A DNA stretch of 19,789 bases from an uncultured Clostridia bacterium (GTDB lineage Bacteria; Bacillota; Clostridia; UBA1381): positions 1 through 19,789 of the forward strand of contig CAKSFY010000034.1 in NCBI GenBank assembly GCA_934454035.1. The letters are read 5' to 3'. This document shows positions 1 through 7,883 of the stretch, piece by piece. A program made the position numbers and the translations under genes. Position 1 is the first letter of the stretch, and each line of letters starts with the position of its first letter. Below the pieces are notes generated by a model. It saw only the letters and a program-made list of their open reading frames with translations, searched no databases and was not told the origin of the DNA.

Positions 1-44
1 TGAGTCCGGTGGAGTACAGGCATAATCTTGGATTAGCAGCATAA
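1..44 (+). pseudogene. C-terminal tail of an IS3-family transposase (cut by window edge)
   Basis: Reading from base 3 the frame gives SPVEYRHNLGLAA and then TAA at 42-44. The (S/T)PxEYR motif close to the C-terminus is typical of the integrase (OrfB) part of IS3-family transposases, where it closes the DDE catalytic domain. Only 13 codons are visible, so it cannot be told whether the element is intact outside the window. It points towards the operon, convergent with the gene ending at 138. The assignment rests on a short but characteristic motif plus a plausible IS end just downstream. Confidence 0.7.
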
Positions 45-45
45 A

Positions 46-67
46 ACAGTCCAAGAATATGTCCGCA
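46..67. mobile_element. Probable right inverted repeat of the IS3-family element
   Basis: Directly after the transposase stop, the minus strand reads TGCGGACATATTCTTGGACTG inward from base 67. It starts with TG and has TTGGACTG at its inner end. This fits the usual IS3-family terminal repeat pattern, which begins TG and ends near TT(A/G)GAC. The left end and target duplication are outside the window, so the exact boundary is inferred. Confidence 0.5.
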
Positions 68-137
68 CCCCCCGCCCCATAATTCTGATTTATTTATTCG
101 CCGTTAACTGCCGCATGGTGCTCTTGATTATTTTATT

Positions 138-2969
138 CTATTTGTATTTTACCTCATGATATAAAATAACATTTGCCGCATCATATATTGTTATTTCAAC
201 CGAATCGGAATCCTTTGCTTCCAATGTTCCGGAAAAGCGGTAATCTTTTTCTGCTTCGGCAAACCTTTGACAATATGCCATTGCGGCAAGCTTACCGTTT
301 TTATCTCTCGCTGCTGCCGAGACAGTTACATCTTTAGCGTACGAAACCGAATATCCGATATCAAATTTAACATATTCTTCAGTTATATCTATTGTTGAAT
401 TAACTTTCGGAATGTCTGTTTTTTCCGCCAAAAGCATTGGTTCATACGGTTTTAGCGTAATGCTTCCGTCGTATTCCGATAAATCAAAAAGGTTGATATA
501 TTTCCCTGCCATTGAAACGGTTTTCTCTGTATCGGTCACATTTGTAAGAGCTATAATATTATCACCATCATAGTTTACTTTCTTAAAATCAATACCGTCT
601 GCTGTTTTATTGCCTTCATACACAATTGAGGTGCTCTCTCCTATACTTGCAAGTGCATTATTAAAATCTGCTGCGGTGCAGGAATTCATATAATACGAAT
701 TATTTCTTATATATGTTCTGTCCTCGCTTTGCGCGGAGAGTCCATATTCAGTATATGAAAGCGCATCTGAACCGTCAATTATCACATGTCCCCCGTTTTT
801 AATAAATGATGCAATTTCCGAAACGGATGATTCGGGAATATACTTAACATTAGTCAAAACAAGTGTTTTATATTTCGAAAGCTTTTCAGGATGTCTTTCG
901 GTAACAAAGCCTATTTTATGTCCCAGTGAATTAAGCGCTGCATAATCATTTTCCAATGCTGCTTCATATACTTTCGTATCCATAACTCTGGACGCTTTCG
1001 AATAAAACAGAGCAATGTCTTTATCTGCCTTTATAAAGGCTGCAAGCTCGTTATTTAATCGTTTTAAATCCAGCATTGTCTTTCCTACCATATATGTTGC
1101 ATAAGGAAAATTTTTAAACAAAGTATTTATACCGCTAAGATTTCTGTGCCATGTCCATAGTGATGAGCCGCACAATCCGTGCACAGCACCGTTTAAAAGC
1201 TCATATCTGACATTTTGCGCGGTTTCGTCGGAAAATGTACTGTTATAATCAGTTATGACATGATCCTCAGAATTATATACAGGCTTATCCGTAACCGAGG
1301 AAAGAAAATCATACCACATCATCGTTCCCAACCTTGATCTCGGCTGCGAAACATAGGTTGTTGCGTCATTTCCCGCTATATCGCAAAACTCTGCAAACAG
1401 TTCAGCATCCGTACCGAATAACATCTTTGCAACGGCCGCACCGTCATAAAGAAATAAATAATCCTGCATTTTTGCATGAACCGGCAAATCAGGTCTTATA
1501 TTTTTAACACAATCCGTCATCATTTTATGCCAATCTGCAAACACTTCCTCATTAAAAAGCATATAATCATAAAATAATGGATCTGCCTTAGGATATCCGC
1601 TTGTATTTTTCAAATATGATGGAATATTTACATCATCAAAAGCCGAATAACTATTTCCGTGTGCAGCATTTAAGTTTGATATATCATCTGAATATTTTTT
1701 TCTCATCCATTCCCGAAACAAAGGATTAAAATAATCATACGCTCCCGAGGAACAGAAATTTGGCTCGTTTGAAATGCAAACACTGTCTATATTCTTTACA
1801 AGCGATAAAACAAATTCAATATAATCAGATATAAGCTGCCTGTATTCTGTCTGAGAAGTATTAAATGAATACCCATATCTGCTGTTATTTTTCAAGTCCG
1901 GATATTTATTCATCATGAAATCCGGAACATAATGCGGAGACAGCAAAAAATCTACCGAAAAACCTTTTTCATGCACCGCATTTATTTCTTGTATTAACGG
2001 CTGCAGATTATCCAAATGGAAATAATAATTTCCCTTTTTTTCAAAATCACCGTTTTTGAGCACGTTTTTGTTCCCCGGAATGGCCTTTACGGATATATTG
2101 TCAAATGTTACCGCCGCGCCGTTATTTACCGATATCATAAATGTGATATAAGACTGATCTGTTCCTGTTTTGAATACACTTGCTGATTTATAAGTTTTCT
2201 TTTGCGAACCCACATTAATTGTGTCTCTGGTTTCAAATCCGTCTATATAGACAGTAATTGCCGTCGACGATTCGGAAACCGCGTCCAGTGAATATATATA
2301 CCTTTTATTCGGCTCAACCGGAACAATCTGCGAAAGAAGAATATATTTATTTGCTTCACCGGTTCGGTTTTCCACTTTCAAAGATGTATTTCCGTCACTT
2401 TCAACCAATGTCACATCTCCGTCGCAGCCGTTATTTTTCAGAATTTTCCACATACATACATCTGTTTCATTACTCACGAATTTAGGACCGGTCTCAATTT
2501 GTATATTTCCGCTGCCTATTTTTTTAAGAGTATCCGCGTCTGAAAACACTTCATCAAAGTGTCCGAAACCAACTGAAAACAATGGATCTCCTGCCGAATT
2601 AACAAAAATATTTCCGTTTATATTTCTTGTTGAATCAGGCTGAGGGGTTATCTGCGGCAGCGGTTTTATGCTGCCGTCCAGATAGCCTGTAAGCTTCGAT
2701 TTTGTCTCGTTATATATCTTTGTCAGACTTGTTTTGTTATAGCTTTTTTGCTCGCTTGAAATAGTATCATCATTTGTTTCTTCGTCTTCGAGTGAAGCAA
2801 ATAAATCAAATACTGCGACTGCCGATTTTTCGTAATCAACAGAAAAACCGCCGTCTTCACATTGAGCAATCAAATTGTTCAGCTCCTGCGACTGTTCATC
2901 ACGAACAGCCGCAAGAGTATTTGTGCTTAAAAAACAAAGTGATAAAATAACTGCAATTGATTTTTTCAT
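138..2969 (-). CDS. Secreted clan GH-A glycoside hydrolase (GH42-like) with CBM inserted in the barrel
   Basis: The start is ATG at 2969 (MKKSIAVILS), preceded by GGAGGA; a TTG five codons upstream falls inside that ribosome binding site. A signal peptide covers about residues 1-21. A short helical region follows (25-105), then a (beta/alpha)8 barrel beginning at about 130. The barrel is interrupted by a CBM4/9-like module at about 175-305 and continues to about 645. Glu402 in SNEP fits the clan GH-A acid/base on strand 4, Glu568 in NSEDH the nucleophile on strand 7, and the WTW at 605-607 lies in strand 8. Residues 650-770 resemble the class-I amidotransferase-like trimerization domain of GH42 beta-galactosidases (VIIDGSDAL). 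The end is beta-rich. There is no SLH domain, so the protein is probably released or held by partners. It is the last gene of the operon, 30 bp after its longer paralogue. The GH42 assignment is by architecture and the substrate is unknown. Confidence 0.85.
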   Translation of the reverse strand: MKKSIAVILSLCFLSTNTLAAVRDEQSQELNNLIAQCEDGGFSVDYEKSAVAVFDLFASLEDEETNDDTISSEQKSYNKTSLTKIYNETKSKLTGYLDGSIKPLPQITPQPDSTRNINGNIFVNSAGDPLFSVGFGHFDEVFSDADTLKKIGSGNIQIETGPKFVSNETDVCMWKILKNNGCDGDVTLVESDGNTSLKVENRTGEANKYILLSQIVPVEPNKRYIYSLDAVSESSTAITVYIDGFETRDTINVGSQKKTYKSASVFKTGTDQSYITFMISVNNGAAVTFDNISVKAIPGNKNVLKNGDFEKKGNYYFHLDNLQPLIQEINAVHEKGFSVDFLLSPHYVPDFMMNKYPDLKNNSRYGYSFNTSQTEYRQLISDYIEFVLSLVKNIDSVCISNEPNFCSSGAYDYFNPLFREWMRKKYSDDISNLNAAHGNSYSAFDDVNIPSYLKNTSGYPKADPLFYDYMLFNEEVFADWHKMMTDCVKNIRPDLPVHAKMQDYLFLYDGAAVAKMLFGTDAELFAEFCDIAGNDATTYVSQPRSRLGTMMWYDFLSSVTDKPVYNSEDHVITDYNSTFSDETAQNVRYELLNGAVHGLCGSSLWTWHRNLSGINTLFKNFPYATYMVGKTMLDLKRLNNELAAFIKADKDIALFYSKASRVMDTKVYEAALENDYAALNSLGHKIGFVTERHPEKLSKYKTLVLTNVKYIPESSVSEIASFIKNGGHVIIDGSDALSYTEYGLSAQSEDRTYIRNNSYYMNSCTAADFNNALASIGESTSIVYEGNKTADGIDFKKVNYDGDNIIALTNVTDTEKTVSMAGKYINLFDLSEYDGSITLKPYEPMLLAEKTDIPKVNSTIDITEEYVKFDIGYSVSYAKDVTVSAAARDKNGKLAAMAYCQRFAEAEKDYRFSGTLEAKDSDSVEITIYDAANVILYHEVKYK

Positions 2970-2999
2970 ATTAATTTCCTCCAACTGTCAGTCAAATAC

Positions 3000-5900
3000 T
3001 TATCTTAAGTCCTTTAAAAATCTTCCTATAAGTGCCGCAGCTTCGGCTCTCGTAGATGTGTTGTCCGGCAATAATTTTCCGTTATCGCCTTTAACCCAGC
3101 CCATACCTATTGCCTTTTCCACATACGGCTTAAATTTTTCACCGATATTTTCAATATCCGTAAAGTTCTCTGATGTATTTTTTATAAAAGCCTTGCCCTC
3201 ATGTTCGTATGCTTTTGCAAGAACGGTCATAATTTCCTCACGTGTAATCGGTTTATTCGGCTCAATTTCGGAACCTGATTTCATCTCACTACATAATCCG
3301 ATTTTTTCCGCCTTTGCAATAACTCCGGCAAACCAGTCATCTTCCGAAACATCAGAAAAGCTTGTTACTTTTGAGCCGGTTTCTTCTCCGATTGCCTTTA
3401 AGCAAAGAGTAAGAAATTCTGCTCTTGTAATTTTACTGTTCGGAGCAAAACGCGTTGCCGATACTCCGTTTATAATTTTTTCATCGGCAAGCTCTTTAAT
3501 TTCTTGCTCTCCCCAATGTCCGTAAGTGTCGAAGAATGTATTATCCGTTTCAACCTCAAGTAAAATCGGTGAGTACGGCTTAATTACTATATCCTTGCCC
3601 GTTTCTTCCCTGCTTCTCAATTCTTTTGCCGACTCAACAATTCTGCCGTCTACCTCAATATTTACGGTCAGCGGAACATCTATATTGTAGTTATTTATAT
3701 TAACATAGATTTTTCCGTCACTTACTCCGTACAGCCATTCGACATTATCTGTCGTATCGCCTGTCTCGGTATTAATCAGACGGATATACTGCCTGTTGTT
3801 TTCCTTAAGGAAGCTTTCCACAATATCCGAAAAATCCTTATCCGACGGCTCTGCCAAAAAGTTTCCGTCCGCTTTGCATTCTGCAAACTTTGAGTTTGCA
3901 AAAATGTAGTCTCTGACCTCTTTATCATTTTCTGTTTGAGTTTCCTCAGTATATTTTAAACAGTCACTGCCCAAAATAAGAACTTTTCCGCCTTGTTCGA
4001 TAAATTCCTTTATTTTGGCTGTCGCGGCAGCCGTGCAGTGAACTGCATGAGGAATTACAAGCATATCGCAGTTCATAATCTTATCAATTTGTTCCTCGTT
4101 TATAATCATAGGATGCTTACCGTTATATGAGCATGCCTCATATGCTCTGTAAACTGCATTCATATAATCGGTTTGGAACACTCTTGACGAGATTGAATAC
4201 AAAATTGCAATATCGCGCTTTTCGTTTTTAACCGCACTTACCTCAACCGCATAACGGTTTAAATCAATTGCCGAGTCGCTGACCGCAGCTACGCAATCGG
4301 GACGATCAAGGAAAAGTCCGTTAAATAGGCTTGCGGAATTTCCGTTTGCTCTTTCCCATGTCCAGACATTGCTTATTGTCCTTCCGTGCAGTGCTCCCTG
4401 CCAAATATCCGTGTTTACAAAATCTGCATAAAAGTCCTCATAATTCGCATCCTGGTCATTTATAATATGATCCTCCGAATTGTTAACCGGTACATCGTTT
4501 AAAGAGGTTAAATAGTCATAATAAAAGCTCTTTTCAAGCTCGCCCTCTTCCCCTGCTTTTACCCAGTTAGGATAAAGAATACAGTCGTTTCCGCTTATTT
4601 CACTGTATTCGGCATAGGTTTCCGGACTTTGCGCAAGATACATTTTATATCTTCTGTCTACACCCTGGTGATCCTGCTCACCCATAGTATTCATTATCTT
4701 AACCTGAACAGGCTTATCTGTATATTCCCTGATAATATCCTTCATGAATCTGAACCATTCGGCAAACTGTTCGTCGTTGAACTTTACAAAATCATAAAAG
4801 CGCATATCATACGACTGAGAATCCGGCATTGCAATTCCTTCGAATGAATCGTAACTTTCTGCCCATGCTTTGTTTAGATTTTCTATAGTTCCGTATTTAT
4901 TTTTAAGATATTCTTCCCATTTCGGCTGATAGAACCATGGCATACTTGCCGCAACCATTCCCGGTTCATTTGCCATACAAATAGTCTGAACCGATTTGCA
5001 GTCCTTTACCAGCGGAATTATAATCCTTAAATAATCCTCAATATACACTCTTGCAATATCCGAATTGACATTATATCCGGGATGAGTATATTTTGTGCCC
5101 TTTTTCATTTCCGGATATGCTTCGTACACACCGGCTGTAAGATAATGCGGTGAAATCAGCAAATTAAGCGCAATATTATTTTCCTCTGCACTCTTTATAT
5201 ATCTCATTATTGAATCGGAATAAATAATTGTACCTGCCCATTTTTTGCCGTCATCTTCTTTTTCAAAGTCTCCGTTTTTAATCAGATTTTCTCCGCCGGA
5301 CGCTTTTTGTATATAAATATCGTCAATATAACATTCTGTTGTTATTCCGTCAACATATATTCTGAAAACCGATGTAGTTTGATCTGCCTTCGTAGTATAC
5401 GTGCATGAAATATCGGTCCAATCGGATACGTCCTGGGTTATAAAGTTTCTGTCATCATATCCGTTCATTGTATACCACATTCCCTCGGCTTGTTTTGCCT
5501 TAATCTTGAACCCGAACTTATACTCTGTGTTCGGTTCTACGGCAACATCCTGGAAAATTGCAGCAAATACGTTCGGTGTATGACCTGTTTTTCCCACAAC
5601 CGAAAGCGAATTGCTGCCCGACGCTTTCTGTTGTGATGAAACTTCGGTTTTAACATCTGCTCCGTTTACACAATCCAACCCCCAATAAGGGACATTTCCT
5701 CTCGGTCTTAAGAAAGTATCCGGTCCTATTTCCATTTGAATAGCATTGTATCCGAGTTTCGGAAACAAAGGCATATCATTACCTGCCAATCCAAAATGTC
5801 CGAACCCCACATAATATACCGGACGTTTTTCCTCTTTACCGTCAATTATCGTATTTGCAAATATATCTGTTCCGACAGACTCATATGTCTCTGTAGTCAC

Positions 5901-7682
5901 ATATTTCGGAACACTTACCGATTCCTTTTCACCCGACAGATATTTATTTAAGTTATCCTTTGATTTGGTCAGAAGATTTTCAAGTTTTTCTATAAAATAT
6001 TCGGTTTTTGAAAAATCGTCACGCTGTGCATCCTCCTGCATATATTGCATAAACCGTTTTACGATTTCATAATACGCAGTCTCATTATCATGCACGATAT
6101 TTTTCTTATCGCATGCTTTTATAAGCGATTCAACTTCTTTTAAATCTTTTTCAAATATTTTAACGTACTTTTCAACCTTCTCCATGCCCGGCATAGCTAT
6201 GACATCAATCGAAATACTCTCATCCTCTCCGATTGTTACGGGCAATTCCATACTTCCGGTCTCCGTAAATGTATGAGTGAATTCATATCTTATTCCTTTA
6301 CCTTGTTCGATAGTAACAGAGTCTTTTTCGCCGTCCGGCATAGTGAGCTCAAATTCTCTTGTTTCGCCGTAATTTACAATGAACAAACTATATGTTTCCT
6401 CTTCTCCGGCTGTAGGTTTTCTTTCGCCCTCTATCCAGCCGTACCAGTTTTTGTCATCAGTCAAAAACTGAAGATACGGGAACTTTTCGTTAGTTTTAAA
6501 TTCACTTATTCCCTCCGGTGCAAATTCGTAGCACACAGCTCTTCCTTCGCCGGTATTTTCATTTACAAGCAAATCAAATAGCATATCGTCCGGGCACTTT
6601 GCTCCGTAATAAATCGTCCACGGAATAGAAATTTCATACTTTGTTATATTGCCGTCTCTTTTTGCCGCGAAATCCATTGCCTGTATCTCGGTATCGGTAA
6701 GAGCGGTTGTATATATTTTTCCTTTATCCTCATCCGAATTATACATAAGTCCGATTTCATATCCGTATGAATCGGAAAGGCGCGAAAGCGTAAACTGAAT
6801 CGAATCCGCCTGCCAGTAGGTTGCTCCGTCCACATAGACATGATTTTCATCATACACTTCGGCATAAAAATAAAATTTGTTTTCATCATATGCAAACTTT
6901 ACCTCAGCATGGTTCTTTTTCCCTTTTTCCCCAAGAGAATCAATTAGAACTCTTGTCTGCTCCGACAAAACCGGAATAGCCATAGCTCCGTAATTGCTCC
7001 AATCATCTCCGTTTCCGTCAATGACAATGTTATTTGCCTGTTGAACCGGAATTGTTCTGAAGCCTGCCTGCACCTTTTCAAGGTCGCTTGCAGAAAAAGA
7101 ATCGCTTGACTGAATGGCATAAAACAATTCTTCCGGTGTAGCATCCGCTCCGACATTCGGTTTAACCGAGATTTGCTTTTTCTCAAACATCGGATTGCTT
7201 ATAAGGTTTTCTCCTTTTTCATTTTTAAAAGCCGGATAATCGAGCCAATATGCATCGGTTTTTCCCGATACTCTGAAACTTATTGTTATTTTGCCGCTAT
7301 CCGCATTATGAGTATAAGTAAATTTATGATGCGACCACTCAAAAGTATTTGAAAGAGGTTTTAGCGAATAGCCGTTTCCCTGAATTGTAACGCTTGCATC
7401 GCTCATATTGTTTGCTTTATTGAAAAATTCGAGTGTATAGCTTTTTCCTTTTTCAACATCAACCTTTGTAGAAACAACCGCATAATTATCTGTGGATATT
7501 TTTATTGCCCTGCCGCTTCTTTGAATATCCGTGTCAATTTCAACAGTTGTTTTTCCGCTTTTTTCTATATCCCAGCCGGCAACTTCAAGCTTTGAAGCCG
7601 CATATGTGCACGGTGCTGCAATACCGAATATAATTGACAGTATAAGCATATATACTCCGAATCGTTTTAAAATTTTACTCAT
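3000..7682 (-). CDS. SLH-anchored clan GH-A glycoside hydrolase with CBM9-like and CBM4-like modules
   Basis: A 1560-aa exported protein with a signal peptide at 1-28 and an AAGGAAAGG ribosome binding site. Domains in order: CBM4/22-like sandwich (30-165), CBM9/DOMON-like domain (about 215-410, starting VIDGNGDDWSNYG), a small beta domain (415-495), a helical region (500-590), and a (beta/alpha)8 barrel (about 620-1150). The barrel contains an inserted CBM at about 670-805. Then come an amidotransferase-like domain (1155-1270, GGKVLILGSD), a beta region, and three SLH repeats (about 1384-1555; the TRAE/TREE motifs at 1419, 1480 and 1544). Predicted catalytic residues are Glu906 (ANEP) and Glu1070 (NSEDH). 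SLH repeats normally bind pyruvylated secondary wall polymers, so the enzyme should sit on the cell surface. The barrel, insert and GATase-like parts match the downstream gene throughout. An unusual 201-bp gap with inverted repeats precedes it. Substrate unknown; GH42-like only by architecture. Confidence 0.87.
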   Translation of the reverse strand: MSKILKRFGVYMLILSIIFGIAAPCTYAASKLEVAGWDIEKSGKTTVEIDTDIQRSGRAIKISTDNYAVVSTKVDVEKGKSYTLEFFNKANNMSDASVTIQGNGYSLKPLSNTFEWSHHKFTYTHNADSGKITISFRVSGKTDAYWLDYPAFKNEKGENLISNPMFEKKQISVKPNVGADATPEELFYAIQSSDSFSASDLEKVQAGFRTIPVQQANNIVIDGNGDDWSNYGAMAIPVLSEQTRVLIDSLGEKGKKNHAEVKFAYDENKFYFYAEVYDENHVYVDGATYWQADSIQFTLSRLSDSYGYEIGLMYNSDEDKGKIYTTALTDTEIQAMDFAAKRDGNITKYEISIPWTIYYGAKCPDDMLFDLLVNENTGEGRAVCYEFAPEGISEFKTNEKFPYLQFLTDDKNWYGWIEGERKPTAGEEETYSLFIVNYGETREFELTMPDGEKDSVTIEQGKGIRYEFTHTFTETGSMELPVTIGEDESISIDVIAMPGMEKVEKYVKIFEKDLKEVESLIKACDKKNIVHDNETAYYEIVKRFMQYMQEDAQRDDFSKTEYFIEKLENLLTKSKDNLNKYLSGEKESVSVPKYVTTETYESVGTDIFANTIIDGKEEKRPVYYVGFGHFGLAGNDMPLFPKLGYNAIQMEIGPDTFLRPRGNVPYWGLDCVNGADVKTEVSSQQKASGSNSLSVVGKTGHTPNVFAAIFQDVAVEPNTEYKFGFKIKAKQAEGMWYTMNGYDDRNFITQDVSDWTDISCTYTTKADQTTSVFRIYVDGITTECYIDDIYIQKASGGENLIKNGDFEKEDDGKKWAGTIIYSDSIMRYIKSAEENNIALNLLISPHYLTAGVYEAYPEMKKGTKYTHPGYNVNSDIARVYIEDYLRIIIPLVKDCKSVQTICMANEPGMVAASMPWFYQPKWEEYLKNKYGTIENLNKAWAESYDSFEGIAMPDSQSYDMRFYDFVKFNDEQFAEWFRFMKDIIREYTDKPVQVKIMNTMGEQDHQGVDRRYKMYLAQSPETYAEYSEISGNDCILYPNWVKAGEEGELEKSFYYDYLTSLNDVPVNNSEDHIINDQDANYEDFYADFVNTDIWQGALHGRTISNVWTWERANGNSASLFNGLFLDRPDCVAAVSDSAIDLNRYAVEVSAVKNEKRDIAILYSISSRVFQTDYMNAVYRAYEACSYNGKHPMIINEEQIDKIMNCDMLVIPHAVHCTAAATAKIKEFIEQGGKVLILGSDCLKYTEETQTENDKEVRDYIFANSKFAECKADGNFLAEPSDKDFSDIVESFLKENNRQYIRLINTETGDTTDNVEWLYGVSDGKIYVNINNYNIDVPLTVNIEVDGRIVESAKELRSREETGKDIVIKPYSPILLEVETDNTFFDTYGHWGEQEIKELADEKIINGVSATRFAPNSKITRAEFLTLCLKAIGEETGSKVTSFSDVSEDDWFAGVIAKAEKIGLCSEMKSGSEIEPNKPITREEIMTVLAKAYEHEGKAFIKNTSENFTDIENIGEKFKPYVEKAIGMGWVKGDNGKLLPDNTSTRAEAAALIGRFLKDLR

Positions 7683-7723
7683 TTTTCATTTCCTTTCCTT
7701 ATAAATTCAGCCCGTTTTTAAGC

Positions 7724-7743
7724 GGAACAGATAAATCTGTTCC
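7724..7743. repeat. Perfect 9-bp-arm palindrome in the operon gap
   Basis: GGAACAGAT-AA-ATCTGTTCC, perfect arms with a 2-base centre, 41 bases upstream of the start of the SLH-anchored hydrolase. It may act as an operator or as an RNA hairpin in the leader of that gene. A related inverted copy lies at 7804-7823. Confidence 0.75.
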
Positions 7744-7803
7744 CGACAATATAACAAAAGTAAGGGTATGACTTATTTGTCCGGTAAAAAAATCATATCG
7801 GCG

Positions 7804-7823
7804 GGAACACATTTATCTGCTCC
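7804..7823. repeat. Inverted near-copy of the 7724-7743 palindrome
   Basis: On the minus strand this reads GGAGCAGATAAATGTGTTCC, identical to the first palindrome at 18 of 20 positions. Similarity continues outward through a shared TTCCCGnCnATAT. The two copies face each other across about 60 bp, so the minus-strand RNA can fold either two local hairpins or one long one with about 22-bp arms. Confidence 0.65.
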
Positions 7824-7834
7824 GGAAACTGCCG

Positions 7835-7858
7835 GGGCGGATAAAATATTATCCGCCC
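7835..7858 (-). other. Strong stem-loop just after the stop of the 813-aa gene
   Basis: GGGCGGATAA-AATA-TTATCCGCCC is a perfect 10-bp GC-rich stem with a 4-base loop, 25 bases downstream of the stop at 7884 on the minus strand. In that direction it is followed by CGGCAGTTTCC, without a clear U-run. It is therefore better read as an intercistronic stabilising or attenuating hairpin than as a textbook terminator. Confidence 0.6.
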
Positions 7859-7883
7859 TATAAAAAACAGTTAGTCTTTTCCT

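Noticed and set aside
2875..3525. Plus-strand 216-codon open frame
   Set aside because: It lies opposite the SLH repeats and the start of the downstream gene, both of which have clear domains; it has no ribosome binding site and no recognisable protein pattern.
7835..7858. Operon terminator after the 813-aa gene
   Set aside because: The stem is strong but no U-run follows on the minus strand, and the next gene has the same orientation and theme; kept only as an intercistronic hairpin.
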